Origin: Ornithinimicrobium murale
GTDB lineage: Bacteria; Actinomycetota; Actinomycetes; Actinomycetales; Dermatophilaceae
DNA length: 64,000 bases
Direction of reading: 5' to 3'
Assembly (NCBI RefSeq): GCF_003352835.1
Contig: NZ_QLVD01000019.1
Location: 408,124-472,123, forward strand
Part shown: positions 33,977-43,384 of the stretch, piece by piece
How positions within the stretch are numbered: the stretch's first letter is position 1
How the letters are laid out: every line of letters starts with the position of its first letter
Program-made: the position numbers and the translations under genes
Notes under the pieces: model-generated
The model's input: only the letters and a program-made list of their open reading frames with translations
Told to the model about the DNA's origin: nothing
The model's database searches: none

Positions 33977-34051
33977 AGATGCAGAGCGCTGGGTGCGGTA
34001 GGGCACCAGATGCAGAGCGCTGGGTGCGGTAGGGCACCAGATGCAGAGCGC
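33977..34051 (+). repeat. 31-bp tandem repeat with an upstream inverted copy
   Basis: AGATGCAGAGCGCTGGGTGC plus GGTAGGGCACC is repeated with exact 31-bp period at 33977 and 34008; a third, partial copy begins at 34039. An inverted 12-mer (AGCGCTCTGCAT, 33915-33926) pairs exactly with ATGCAGAGCGCT in the array. The 345-bp gap between the kinase and the acyl-CoA ligase holds nothing else recognisable. Confidence 0.85.
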
Positions 34052-34181
34052 AGATGCCCCCTGTCTCGACGGCCGCCTCACCCGACCCACTGTGGGGCCG
34101 GGCGCCGGCGCGGCGGGCGACCCCGCGGCATACAGTCGGACAACCGCGCCCGCCGGGCAGCCACGGAAAGGAGCCGCAGTG

Positions 34182-35798
34182 ATGGAGTCGCACGCCACGG
34201 GTGAGTCGCAGCCGCTGCTCGAGGAGACCATCGGGGTCAACTTCGAGCGGACCGCAGCGATGCACGCGGACCGGGAAGCGCTCGTCGAGGTCGCGACCGG
34301 GCGCCGGTGGACCTGGGCGGAGCTGGACGCTGACGTGAACGCCCTCGCCCGAGGGTTGCTCGGTGCCGGCATCGCTCGCGGCGACCGGGTCGGGATCTGG
34401 GCGCCCAACTGCGCGGAGTGGACTCTGACGCAGTACGCCACCGCCAAGATCGGCGCGATCCTGGTGAACATCAACCCGTCTTACCGCACCCACGAGCTGG
34501 CATACGCCGTCAACCAGAGCGGGCTGCGGATGATGCTGTCTGCCAGCAGTTTCAAGACCAGTGACTACCGCGGGATGCTCGAGCAGACCGCGGCCGAGTG
34601 CCCGGTGCTGAAGCGGGTCGTCTATGTCGACACCGACGACTGGTCCGCGCTCCTGGCGGAGGGGGAGGAGCTGCCGCCGGATGCCGTCGCGGAGCGGATG
34701 GCCGAGCTGGAGCCCACCGACGCGATCAACATCCAGTACACCTCCGGCACGACCGGCCGTCCCAAGGGGGCCACGCTCAGCCACCGCAATATCCTCAACA
34801 ACGGCTACTTCGTCACCGAGCTGATCAACTTCACCGAGCAGGACCGGCTCTGCATCCCCGTGCCCTTCTACCACTGCTTCGGCATGGTGATGGCCAACAT
34901 CGGCTGCACCACCCACGGGGCGACCATGGTGATCCCCGGACCGGGCTTCGACGCCGAGGCCACTCTGCGCACCGTCGCCGAGGAGCGATGCACGGGGCTC
35001 TACGGCGTGCCGACGATGTTCATCGCGATGCAGAACCACCCGACCTTCGCCGACCACGACCTGTCGACCCTGCGCACGGGCATCATGGCCGGTTCGCCGT
35101 GCCCGGTCGAGGTGATGAAGAAGTGCGTCGACCTGATGCACATGTCCGAGGTCTCCATCGCCTACGGCATGACCGAGACCTCGCCGGTGAGCACCCAGAC
35201 CCGCAGTGACGACGACCTGGAGCGACGCACGGAGACGATCGGCCGGGTGCATCCCAACCTGGAGATCAAGGTCATCGAACCGGCCACGGGGGAGACCGTG
35301 CCGCGCGGGGCCACGGGAGAGCTGTGCACCCGCGGCTACTCGGTGATGCTCGGCTACTGGGAGGACGAGGCGAAGACCGCCGAGGTGCTGGACGCCGACG
35401 GCTGGATGCACACCGGTGACCTGGCCGTGATGCGCGAGGACGGCTACTGCACCATCGTCGGACGCAGCAAGGACATGGTGATCCGCGGCGGAGAGAACAT
35501 CTATCCCCGCGAGATCGAGGAGTTCCTCTACACCCACCCCGACGTCCAGGATGTGCAGGTGGTGGGGGTCCCGGACGAGCGGTACGGCGAAGAGCTCTGC
35601 GCCTGGATCCAGGTCAAGGAGGGCGCTGCGCCGTTGACGGCCGAGGCGGTGCGCGACTTCGCGACGGGCCAGCTGGCGCACTACAAGATCCCGCGCTATG
35701 TCATGGTCGTCGAGGAGTTCCCGATCACGGTCACCGGCAAGGTGCGCAAGGTGGAGATGCGCGAGGTGTCTGCCAAGCAGCTGGGGCTGACGGACTGA
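34182..35798 (+). CDS. Acyl-CoA synthetase (AMP-binding, FadD-like)
   Basis: Cytosolic ligase of 538 residues activating a carboxylic acid to its acyl-AMP and acyl-CoA. Seen: P-loop [36 protein letters not shown], the hinge [20 protein letters not shown] and a C-terminal catalytic Lys in [16 protein letters not shown] lies about 8 bp before the ATG. Fatty- and medium-chain acids are the usual substrates; the family also includes aryl and bile-acid ligases, so chain length is unknown. Stand-alone transcription unit behind the 31-bp repeats. Confidence 0.93.
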   Translation: MESHATGESQPLLEETIGVNFERTAAMHADREALVEVATGRRWTWAELDADVNALARGLLGAGIARGDRVGIWAPNCAEWTLTQYATAKIGAILVNINPSYRTHELAYAVNQSGLRMMLSASSFKTSDYRGMLEQTAAECPVLKRVVYVDTDDWSALLAEGEELPPDAVAERMAELEPTDAINIQYTSGTTGRPKGATLSHRNILNNGYFVTELINFTEQDRLCIPVPFYHCFGMVMANIGCTTHGATMVIPGPGFDAEATLRTVAEERCTGLYGVPTMFIAMQNHPTFADHDLSTLRTGIMAGSPCPVEVMKKCVDLMHMSEVSIAYGMTETSPVSTQTRSDDDLERRTETIGRVHPNLEIKVIEPATGETVPRGATGELCTRGYSVMLGYWEDEAKTAEVLDADGWMHTGDLAVMREDGYCTIVGRSKDMVIRGGENIYPREIEEFLYTHPDVQDVQVVGVPDERYGEELCAWIQVKEGAAPLTAEAVRDFATGQLAHYKIPRYVMVVEEFPITVTGKVRKVEMREVSAKQLGLTD

Positions 35799-35822
35799 CG
35801 CTGGCCGGTGACACTTGGGCGG

Positions 35823-35838
35823 GGGCACTAGCGTGCCC
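35823..35838. terminator. Weak hairpin between convergent genes
   Basis: GGGCAC-TAGC-GTGCCC is a perfect 6-bp stem with a 4-nt loop between the convergent acyl-CoA ligase and ABC importer genes. No U-tract; possible two-way terminator. Confidence 0.35.
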
Positions 35839-35887
35839 GTGACCTGGTATGCCGACAGCTGGCCCGCGCGCGAGTCTCGCCTGGCCC

Positions 35888-36655
35888 TCAGAGCACCTTG
35901 GACAGGAACGCCTGGGTCCGGCGGTGCTGCGGGTTGGTGAGGACCTCGGTGGGGTCGCCCTCCTCCACGATGACGCCGCCGTCCATGAAGACCAGCTTGT
36001 CGCCGACCTCGCGGGCGAAGCCCATCTCGTGCGTGACGACCATCATGGTCATGCCCTCGTGGGCGAGCTTGCGCATCACGTCGAGGACGTCGCCCACGAG
36101 CTCGGGGTCGAGGGCCGAGGTGGGCTCGTCGAAGAGCATCATGTCGGGGTTCATCGACAGGGCCCGGGCGATCGCCACCCGCTGCTGCTGACCACCGGAC
36201 AGGTGGGCGGGATAGGCGCCCTCCTTGTCCTCCAGTCCGACCTTGGCGAGGTTCTCACGAGCGATCGCGACCGCCTCGGTCCGGCCCCGCTTCTTGGCCC
36301 GCTGCTGAGCGATGGTCAGATTGCGCAGCACCGTCATGTGCCCGAACAGGTTGAACTGCTGGAAGACCATGCCGATCCGGGAGCGCACCCGGTCGAGCTC
36401 GGTGTCCGGGTCGGTGATGTCGATGCCCTCGACGAAGATCTGCCCGGACGTGGGCTCCTCGAGCCGGTTCACGCACCGCAGCAGCGTCGACTTGCCCGAC
36501 CCGGACGGGCCGATGACACAGACCACCTGGCCGCTGTTGACGTGGAAGTCGATGCCGGTGAGCACCTCGTTGTCGCCGAAGCTCTTGTGCAGGTCGCGCA
36601 CCTCGATCGCGGGCGCCCTGCGGTCGAGCTCCTGGTGGGGGTTGAGCTCTGTCAT
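35888..36655 (-). CDS. Polar amino-acid ABC transporter ATP-binding protein
   Basis: ATPase of 255 residues. Seen: Walker [11 protein letters not shown]-loop [14 protein letters not shown], signature LSGGQQQR, Walker [15 protein letters not shown] and [22 protein letters not shown] and the ALDPE box are characteristic of GlnQ/HisP-type polar amino-acid importers. The start overlaps the permease stop (TGATGA), and the gene ends the three-gene operon that starts with the binding protein at 38409. Confidence 0.95.
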   Translation of the reverse strand: MTELNPHQELDRRAPAIEVRDLHKSFGDNEVLTGIDFHVNSGQVVCVIGPSGSGKSTLLRCVNRLEEPTSGQIFVEGIDITDPDTELDRVRSRIGMVFQQFNLFGHMTVLRNLTIAQQRAKKRGRTEAVAIARENLAKVGLEDKEGAYPAHLSGGQQQRVAIARALSMNPDMMLFDEPTSALDPELVGDVLDVMRKLAHEGMTMMVVTHEMGFAREVGDKLVFMDGGVIVEEGDPTEVLTNPQHRRTQAFLSKVL

Positions 36656-37449
36656 CACCGGCTCCTCTTCTGCTTGCTCTCCAGATACGCCACCAGGCGG
36701 GTCAGCGGGAGGGTGATGGCCAGGTAGAGGAGCGCGGCAAACATCAGGGTGGTCGCCGTGCCGGCCGAGGGCCCGCTGGACATGAAGTCCCGGGCGAGAG
36801 TCGTGAGCTCCTTCTGGTTGGCGGCCAACCCCACGACGAACAGCAGCGAGGTGTCCTTGAGCAGGATCACCAGCTCGTTGGTCAGGGGTGGGATGACGAT
36901 CCGCAGTGCCTGCGGCATCACGATGGAGGCCATCGTCCACGGCGCGTTCATCCCGAGGGACCGGGCCGCCTCGGCCTGCCCCTTGGGCACCGCCTCGATG
37001 CCCGCTCGCAGCGTCTCGGCCATGTAGGCACCGGCGACCAGCATGAGGGCGACCAGCCCCGCACCGACGGTGCCGCCGGGTGGTCGCCAGTCGAAGGCGA
37101 TCGGCACGCCGAGCGCCATGAAGATGATGACGACCAGGGCGGGCAGCCCCCGGAACAGTTCGATGTAGCCCGTCGCCAACCACCGGAAGGGCGCGATCGG
37201 CGCCAGTTTCATCAGCACCAGGAACACGGCCAGCACGAAGCCACCGATGAAGGACACGAGGGTGTAGAGGATGGTGTTCTTGACACCGACAAAGACCATG
37301 TCCCGCCAGTTGCCGGTGAATCCCTCGGTCAGGAAGAAGTTGCTCCTGATCGCCTCCCAGTTGGCGACGAGGACGAAGGCGATGACGATCGCCAGGAAGA
37401 CCGCATACAGCGACAGCGTCATCAGGCGCGTGCGCGTGCTCCGGGTCAT
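36655..37449 (-). CDS. Polar amino-acid ABC transporter permease
   Basis: Inner-membrane protein of 264 residues with about five helices. Seen: [18 protein letters not shown] and the EAA loop [20 protein letters not shown], which docks to the ATPase. Typical of the HisM/HisQ branch; a single permease would act as a homodimer. Lies 30 bp after the binding-protein gene. Confidence 0.94.
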   Translation of the reverse strand: MTRSTRTRLMTLSLYAVFLAIVIAFVLVANWEAIRSNFFLTEGFTGNWRDMVFVGVKNTILYTLVSFIGGFVLAVFLVLMKLAPIAPFRWLATGYIELFRGLPALVVIIFMALGVPIAFDWRPPGGTVGAGLVALMLVAGAYMAETLRAGIEAVPKGQAEAARSLGMNAPWTMASIVMPQALRIVIPPLTNELVILLKDTSLLFVVGLAANQKELTTLARDFMSSGPSAGTATTLMFAALLYLAITLPLTRLVAYLESKQKRSR

Positions 37450-37479
37450 CGGTTATCCCTCGTCCTCGTCGTCACCTGC

Positions 37480-38409
37480 TCAGCGGCTCGTGGACTCAGC
37501 GTCGTCGGAGGTTGCGGAGTCCTCGGAGAAGTACTGGTCGTAGGCCTCGTCGTAGGCGCCGCTGTCACGCATCTCGGTGAGTTGTTCGTTGACGGCGTCG
37601 ACCAGGGCGGTGTTGCCCTTCTCCATGGCCAGGCCGTAGGTCTCCTCGGTGTCGTACTCCTCGACGATGGTGAAGTCGCCCTGCTTGGCGTTGTCGACAT
37701 TGACCGGGAGGTCCTGCAGCGCCGCGTCGACCTGACCGGCGAGCAGTGCCTGGTAGATCTCCGCGTTGCTCGGGAAGGCGATCAGCTCGGCGCCCTCGGC
37801 GTTCTCCTTGGCGTAGGCCTCACCCGTGGTGCCCTGCTGGACGGCGACGTTCTTGCCGGACAGGTCAGCGATGCTGGCGATGTCGGAGTCGTCGGGGACC
37901 AGGAGCGACTGCAGGGAGTCGTAGTAGCCGTCGCTGAAATCGATGTTCTGGGCACGCTCCTCGGTGATGGTCATCGCCGAGGCTGCCAGATCGCACTCGC
38001 CGGCGTTGAGGGACAGGCCCGACTGCAACCCCTCGAACGAGGAGTCCTTCACGACCAGTTCGAGGCCCAGCCCCTCGGCGATATAGGAGGTGATGTCGAT
38101 GTCGAACCCGACGAAGCCGGACGGGGCGGAGGAGTCGAAGTCCTCGAACGGTGGGTAGGGGACGTCGGAGCAGACCGTCAGGGAGCCGTCGGTGACCAGG
38201 TCGAGTGAGGCGGTGTCGACATCGTCGGATCCGCCGTCCTCCGTCGAACCACCGTCATCGGCGGACTCACCGGAGTCGTCGCCGGCGTCTTCACCAGCGT
38301 TGTCGCCGGCGTCGTCACCGCCGGACGTGTCCTCCTCGGAACCACAGGCCGAGAGGGACAGAACCAGGCATGCGGCAGCCGTTGCCGCGAACAGGGGTCG
38401 AATGTTCAT
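37480..38409 (-). CDS. Polar amino-acid ABC transporter substrate-binding lipoprotein
   Basis: Extracytoplasmic lipoprotein of 309 residues. Seen: a signal peptide ending in the lipobox LSACG, an Asp/Gly/Glu-rich linker of about 50 residues (DDAGDNAGEDAGDDSGES), then an SBP_bac_3 domain (LTVCSDVPYPPFEDFD, GFDIDITSYIAEGLGLEL, VAVQQGTTGEAYA). The ligand is a polar or acidic amino acid by family; the exact one is not predictable. First gene of the operon with permease and ATPase. Confidence 0.94.
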   Translation of the reverse strand: MNIRPLFAATAAACLVLSLSACGSEEDTSGGDDAGDNAGEDAGDDSGESADDGGSTEDGGSDDVDTASLDLVTDGSLTVCSDVPYPPFEDFDSSAPSGFVGFDIDITSYIAEGLGLELVVKDSSFEGLQSGLSLNAGECDLAASAMTITEERAQNIDFSDGYYDSLQSLLVPDDSDIASIADLSGKNVAVQQGTTGEAYAKENAEGAELIAFPSNAEIYQALLAGQVDAALQDLPVNVDNAKQGDFTIVEEYDTEETYGLAMEKGNTALVDAVNEQLTEMRDSGAYDEAYDQYFSEDSATSDDAESTSR

Positions 38410-38479
38410 TTCTGCACTGTAATGCCGAGATAGCCTCGAACGACAGAACTCTGAAAGAACGGCGTGGTACGTGGCGGCC

Positions 38480-39556
38480 TCAGGGTGCTCCGCGGCGGCC
38501 GTGTGTGCGGGGAGGTTCGTAGCCTCCCTCGGGCGGCACCATCTCGCCCCGTACCCCCAGCAGCCGCACCGGGCGGTGATCATCGAGCGCGTCGAGCAGT
38601 GTCAGCGCGGTCGCGGCGATGACCGCCGGGTCGAAGGTCGGCTCGCTCAGCTTGCGGACCCGGGTGACCGTGAAGAACGGGGCAAACCGGACCTTCAGGT
38701 GCACCCGCGCGCACGCGCGCCCCTCGGCATACATGTCCTGGCTGACCTGCCTGGACAGGTCTGCCAGGGCCGTCTCGATCTGGGCCCGCTCGGTGAGGTC
38801 CTCCTGGTAGGTCATCTCGTGCCCGTGTGCCCGGGCGATCCAGGGCGTGTCATCGACGTGGTTGCTCCCCGCACCCCGGCCGAGTCGCCCCAGGTGCGGA
38901 CCGGTCGCCGGGCCGAAGGCGGTGACCAGGTCGGGCTCGGGCGCCTCGGCCAGGTCCTGCACGCTCTGTATGCCGAGGCTCGCCAGACGTGCCCCGATCC
39001 GGTTGCCGATGCCCCACAGATCGGTGGTGGGCCGCTCGCCCATCACCTCGAACCAGTTGTCCCGGGTGAGCCGGAAGGTCCCCTGCGGCTTGCCGAAGTC
39101 GGTCGCGATCTTGGCGCGCACCTTCGTGTCACCGATGCCGACCGAGCAGTGCAGCCGCGTCGCCGCCAGCACCGCGTCCTGGATGGCGTGGGCGGCGGCC
39201 TGCGGGTCCTCGCTGTCCAGCCCGACGAAGGCCTCGTCCCAGCCGAGCACCTCGACCACGGCGCCCGGGACGGCACGCAGGGTCTGCATGACCTGCTCGG
39301 AGGCGGCCTCGTAGACGGGGAAGTCCACCGGGAGGAAGACGGCGTCCGGTGCCTTGCGCACCGCGACCTTCAGCGGCATGCCGGAGCGGACGCCGAGCTC
39401 GCGCGCCTCGTAGGAGGCGGTGGACACGACCGCCCGCTCGGTCGGGTCACCGCGGCCGCCGACCGCCACCGGCCGCCCCACCAGCTCGGGCCGGCGCAGC
39501 AGCTCGACGGCGGCCAGGAACTGGTCCATGTCGACGTGCAGCACCCACCGGCTCAT
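38480..39556 (-). CDS. dinB: DNA polymerase IV (Y-family)
   Basis: Translesion polymerase of about 358 residues. Seen: VLHVDMDQFLAAVELLRRPEL with the first catalytic Asp (DMD), VVEVLGWDEAFVGLD with the Asp-Glu pair (normally SxDE, here GWDEAF), CSVGIGDTKVRAKIA for the thumb/finger boundary and a helix-hairpin-helix in LWGIGNRIGARL. A little-finger domain follows. There is no beta-clamp QL/LF motif readily visible at the extreme C-terminus. Start may be ATG 39556 or upstream ATG 39565/39592. Confidence 0.9.
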   Translation of the reverse strand: MSRWVLHVDMDQFLAAVELLRRPELVGRPVAVGGRGDPTERAVVSTASYEARELGVRSGMPLKVAVRKAPDAVFLPVDFPVYEAASEQVMQTLRAVPGAVVEVLGWDEAFVGLDSEDPQAAAHAIQDAVLAATRLHCSVGIGDTKVRAKIATDFGKPQGTFRLTRDNWFEVMGERPTTDLWGIGNRIGARLASLGIQSVQDLAEAPEPDLVTAFGPATGPHLGRLGRGAGSNHVDDTPWIARAHGHEMTYQEDLTERAQIETALADLSRQVSQDMYAEGRACARVHLKVRFAPFFTVTRVRKLSEPTFDPAVIAATALTLLDALDDHRPVRLLGVRGEMVPPEGGYEPPRTHGRRGAP

Positions 39557-39625
39557 GGCCTCCATCTTGCTGAGTGGGGTGATGCAGTGCATGTGCTGGT
39601 GCGCGTGCGCTCTTTTTCAACCAGA

Positions 39626-39639
39626 TGAGAGAGCTCTCA
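39626..39639. promoter_or_regulatory. Palindrome upstream of the glycosyltransferase operon
   Basis: TGAGAG-AG-CTCTCA is a perfect 6-2-6 inverted repeat about 90 bp before the first gene of the operon and in the promoter-containing gap. It may be an operator; no regulator is next to it. Confidence 0.35.
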
Positions 39640-39727
39640 CGAACTTTTCACGACCCCCTCATGACCGTCGGGTGAACTTGGTTCATCGCACCGAGGTTCG
39701 GTGCACGTGCGACCAGGAGGTTGACGG

Positions 39728-40930
39728 ATGATCCGCACCGAGGACCACGACCCGTTCCGGGTCCTGCTCTACTCCCATGACTCCGTCGGCCTCGGGCACA
39801 TCCGCCGCAACCTGGCGCTGGCCCACACGCTGACCGCAGAGATCCCCGCCCTCACCGGCCGCTCGGTCACCGGCATGCTGGTGACCGGCGTCGGCCACGG
39901 GGCCGACCTCGACGTCCCCGCAGGATTCGACGTCGCGCTGCTCCCCGGTGTCTGCAAGGGCGGCAACGGCTACGAGCCACGGCACATGCAGGTGCCGATG
40001 GACGACCTGATCAGCATCCGCGAGCAGATCGTCCACGGGGTCGTCAATGGTCTCAACCCCGACCTGATCATCGTCGACCGGCACCCCTACGGCGTCGACG
40101 GCGAGCTGCGCAAGGCTCTGGCGGCGACCCGCAGCAGGAGCCCGGAGACGATGATCGTCCTCGGGCTACGTGAGGTGCTCGACGAGCCGGAGGCCGTGGC
40201 CCGCGAGTGGGCCAGCGTCGGCGACCTCGAGGAGGTCCGTGACATCTTTGACGAGATCTGGGTGTACGGCGACCCGCAGGTCCACGACGTCCGGGTGACC
40301 GGTGAGGTGCCCACCGAGTTGCACGATCTGATCCACTACACCGGCTATCTCGCCAGCGGACGCCGCTGCGTTCCCGAGACGGACCCCACCGAGCTGCCCT
40401 ATGTTCTGAGCATGGCCGGCGGTGGCAGTGACGGCAAGGAGGTCCTGACCCGGGCCGCCAGCGCCATCGTGCCCACCGGGCATCGTCACCTGGTCGTCGC
40501 CGGACCCCAGATGCCCACCGAGGACCTGGCCGAGATCCAGCGCGTCGCAGCCCCCGGCACCAGGGTCGTCGCCTCGGTCCCCGACGGCCTCGCCACCATC
40601 CGCCGCGCCAGCGCCGTCGTCGCGATGGCCGGTTACAACACCGTGTGCGAGGTGCTGACCACCGACACCCCCGTCCTTCTCGTCCCCCGCGAGATGCCCC
40701 GGCAGGAGCAACTCATCCGCGCCCGGGGCCTGACGGCAGCAGGGGCCGTGGACCTGGAGCGTCTGGCGGACCTCACCGCCGAGCGACTGTCGGGCTGGCT
40801 GTCCGCAGCAGTCCAGCGGACCGCTGCTCGTGACCACCTCGACCTGGCCGGACTGGCCGGAGTCGCCCACCGCGTCGCTGCCCTGCAGCCCGGCGCCACC
40901 GTCAAGGAGTTCACCCGTGTTGCCGTCTGA
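39728..40930 (+). CDS. GT28/MurG-like glycosyltransferase
   Basis: Protein of 400 residues with a GT-B fold. Seen: an N-terminal HDSVGLGHIRRNLALAH motif as in MGDG synthase and MurG relatives, and a C-terminal donor-binding region VLSMAGGGSDG, ASVPDGLATIRRASAVVAMA and GYNTVCEVLTTDTPVLLVPR. Cytosolic or membrane-peripheral. AGGAGG lies 8 bp before the ATG. First gene of a six-gene operon (39.7-47.6 kb). Acceptor and donor are unknown; family members glycosylate lipid carriers. Confidence 0.85.
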   Translation: MIRTEDHDPFRVLLYSHDSVGLGHIRRNLALAHTLTAEIPALTGRSVTGMLVTGVGHGADLDVPAGFDVALLPGVCKGGNGYEPRHMQVPMDDLISIREQIVHGVVNGLNPDLIIVDRHPYGVDGELRKALAATRSRSPETMIVLGLREVLDEPEAVAREWASVGDLEEVRDIFDEIWVYGDPQVHDVRVTGEVPTELHDLIHYTGYLASGRRCVPETDPTELPYVLSMAGGGSDGKEVLTRAASAIVPTGHRHLVVAGPQMPTEDLAEIQRVAAPGTRVVASVPDGLATIRRASAVVAMAGYNTVCEVLTTDTPVLLVPREMPRQEQLIRARGLTAAGAVDLERLADLTAERLSGWLSAAVQRTAARDHLDLAGLAGVAHRVAALQPGATVKEFTRVAV

Positions 40931-42170
40931 GGCCACCCCCCGCGTCGGTTACGTCCTCAAGGTCTACCCGCGCTTCTCCGAGACCTTCGTGGTCACCGAG
41001 ATCCTCAGCCGTGAGGCGGCGGGGGAGGACCTGGCGATCTTCGCCCTGCGTCCGACCACGGACGCCCGGTTCCACCCCGAGATCGCCAAGGTCCAGGCGC
41101 CGGTGACCCACCTGCCCAAGCCCGCCAAGCTGACCGACGCCTGGAACGTCCTGCGCCGCGCCCGCGCAGTCATCCCGGAGCTGGACCACCGGCTCCCTGC
41201 CGTGATGCCCCTGCTAGCGCGGCTCGACCCGCCCGAGGCGGTGCAAGGGGTGCACCTGGCCCTGAGCGCCACGGAGCAGGGCATCACCCACCTACATGCG
41301 CACTTCGGCTCAATGGCCGCGCGTGTCGCCCGGGTCGCCAGCGCGATCGCCGGCATTCCGTTCTCCGTGACGACCCACGCCAAGGACCTGTTCCACGAGT
41401 CTGTCGACCACGACCTGTTGCTGGAGGTGCTCAGCGCCGCCGACCACGTCGTGGCGATCAGCGAGTTCAACCACCAGTTCCTGCTGGGCCGCTATCCGGA
41501 GCTGGCAGACCGCGTCGTGCTGATCCGCAACGGCCTGGACCTGGCCAAGTTCAGCTATGCCCCGCCGGAGCCGGTGACTGGTGCCTTGAAGGTCGCCGCC
41601 GTCGGTCGACTGGTGGAGAAGAAGGGCTTTGACCACCTCATCGAGGCCGTGCGCGAGCTCGCCGGGCCCGCAGGGCCAACCGTCCAGGTGCGGATCGCCG
41701 GTGACGGCGAGCTGCGTGCCCAGCTGGCCGCTGACATCCAGACCGCTGGACTGGTCGGCACCATCGAGCTGTTGGGCCCACGCCACCAGGAGGAGATCCG
41801 CGACCTGCTGCGGTGGGCCGACGTGATGGTCGCCCCGTGCGTGGTCGGTGCCGACGGCAACGCAGACGGTCTGCCGACCGTCCTGCTGGAGGCCATGGCG
41901 ATGGGCGTGCCCGTCATCGCGAGCGACGTCACCGGCATCCCCGAAGCCGTCCGCGACGGCCGCACCGGCCAGCTGCTGTCCGCCGACCGACTGGGAACCG
42001 GCGACGTGAGCGAGCTGGCACAGGCGCTGGTGCGCGCCGCCGACCCCGACTATCCCCGCGTCGCGATCGCGCGCGCGGCCCGTGACCTGATCGAGGCCGA
42101 GTTCGACACAGCGCGTCAGGCGCTGCGGCTCGCCAGCCGTCAGCAGGGCGCCGCCCTGCTGGTCGGCTGA
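40917..42170 (+). CDS. GT4-family glycosyltransferase 1
   Basis: Protein of 417 residues, GT-B fold. Seen: VLKVYPRFSETFVVTEIL at the N-terminus (typical of colanic-acid WcaL-like enzymes), HLHAHFGSMAARVARVAS, a donor site with AAVGRLVEKKGFDHLIEAV, and the E-x7-E motif around LPTVLLEAMAMGVPVIAS. GTG start with AAGGAG upstream, overlapping the previous gene by 14 bp. Confidence 0.92.
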   Translation: MLPSEATPRVGYVLKVYPRFSETFVVTEILSREAAGEDLAIFALRPTTDARFHPEIAKVQAPVTHLPKPAKLTDAWNVLRRARAVIPELDHRLPAVMPLLARLDPPEAVQGVHLALSATEQGITHLHAHFGSMAARVARVASAIAGIPFSVTTHAKDLFHESVDHDLLLEVLSAADHVVAISEFNHQFLLGRYPELADRVVLIRNGLDLAKFSYAPPEPVTGALKVAAVGRLVEKKGFDHLIEAVRELAGPAGPTVQVRIAGDGELRAQLAADIQTAGLVGTIELLGPRHQEEIRDLLRWADVMVAPCVVGADGNADGLPTVLLEAMAMGVPVIASDVTGIPEAVRDGRTGQLLSADRLGTGDVSELAQALVRAADPDYPRVAIARAARDLIEAEFDTARQALRLASRQQGAALLVG

Positions 42171-42184
42171 GAGGAGACAGACCC

Positions 42185-43384
42185 ATGACCCGTGTTGCCT
42201 ACCTGTCCGCAGACCCCGGCGTGCCCGCCTTCGGCACCAAGGGCGCCTCCGTGCACGTCCAGGAGATCATCCGAGCCTTCCGCGACCGCGGTGCCGACGT
42301 GCAGCTCTACACCGCTCGCACCGATGACCACGTGCCCGCCGACCTGGCCGACGTGCCGGTCACCCACGTGCCCGTCGACAGCAAGGCCGACCGGCTGGCC
42401 GACAAGGAGTTCCCGCAGCAGCAGCGCACGGCCCGGCGCGAGCAGCGCCAGGTTGCGGCCGCCCACGAGATGGCTGTGCGGGCCATCGCCGACGGCGTCG
42501 ACATCGCCTACGAGCGCTACTCCCTGTTCTCCACCGCGCTCGCCGAGGTGAGCACCACGCTGGGCATCCCCGGCGTCCTGGAGGTCAACGCCCCGCTGAT
42601 TGACGAGCAGGCCACCCACCGTGACCTGATCGATGCCACCGGCGCGCTCAACGCGCTGCGCACCCAGGTGCACGCCGCGGCCGTCGTGGCCTGTGTCTCC
42701 GAACCCGTGGCCGCGTGGGTCCGCGGGCACTGCCCCGAAGCGGCCGCCAAGATCACCGTGACGCCCAACGGCGTCAACACCACGCGCATCGCCCCCACCG
42801 AGGCCCGCACCGAGGGCGACCCGGTCGTCCTGTTCGTCGGGACGCTCAAACCCTGGCACGGCGTCGAGGTGCTCCTGGAGGCCGCTGCCGTGGCCCGCGA
42901 GCGCTGGCAGCTGCGCATTGTCGGGGACGGGCCGCAGGGACCCGCACTGGCTGAGCAGGCTGCCCGGTTGGGTCTGCAGGTGGACTTCCGCGGTGCCGTG
43001 TCGCCCGGCGACATCCCGGCCGCGCTGGCGGGCTCGGCGATCTCGGTCGCGCCCTACCCGGTGCTCGGCAGTGGTGCGGACCAGTACTTCTCGCCCCTGA
43101 AGATCTATGAGTACGCCGCCGCCGGCCTGCCGGTCGTCGCCTCCCGGGTCGGTCAGGTGCCCGGTATCGTCCGGCACGAGGAGAACGGCCTGCTGGTCGA
43201 GCCGTCTGATCCTGCGGCGCTCGCGGCCGCGATCGACGCGCTGGTGGCGGACCCGAAGCGGGCCCGGGCCATGGGGCTGGCCGGCCGCGAGATGGTGCTC
43301 GCCAACCACTCCTGGGGCAGTGTCCTTGACCTGATCCTGGACGGCATCACCCTGCCTGCGGCCCCCGAGGAGGTGCTCGCATGA
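42185..43384 (+). CDS. GT4-family glycosyltransferase 2
   Basis: Protein of 399 residues. Seen: PGVPAFGTKGASVHVQEIIR as N-terminal Gly-rich loop, VLEVNAPLIDEQATHRDLI, a donor domain VVLFVGTLKPWHGVEVLLEA and SPLKIYEYAAAGLPVVASRV carrying the Glu pair. Similar in pattern to PimB/WcaI-type enzymes. GAGAGGAGA precedes the ATG. The ABC exporter starts in a 4-bp overlap with its stop, so the pair is tightly coupled. Confidence 0.92.
   Translation: MTRVAYLSADPGVPAFGTKGASVHVQEIIRAFRDRGADVQLYTARTDDHVPADLADVPVTHVPVDSKADRLADKEFPQQQRTARREQRQVAAAHEMAVRAIADGVDIAYERYSLFSTALAEVSTTLGIPGVLEVNAPLIDEQATHRDLIDATGALNALRTQVHAAAVVACVSEPVAAWVRGHCPEAAAKITVTPNGVNTTRIAPTEARTEGDPVVLFVGTLKPWHGVEVLLEAAAVARERWQLRIVGDGPQGPALAEQAARLGLQVDFRGAVSPGDIPAALAGSAISVAPYPVLGSGADQYFSPLKIYEYAAAGLPVVASRVGQVPGIVRHEENGLLVEPSDPAALAAAIDALVADPKRARAMGLAGREMVLANHSWGSVLDLILDGITLPAAPEEVLA

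Noticed and set aside
33977..34051. CRISPR-like array
   Set aside because: The 31-bp units are directly adjacent with no spacers, and no cas gene is present.
33900..35828. Long minus-strand frame opposite the acyl-CoA ligase
   Set aside because: His/Leu/Asp-rich shadow translation without domains, whereas the plus strand has all ligase motifs.
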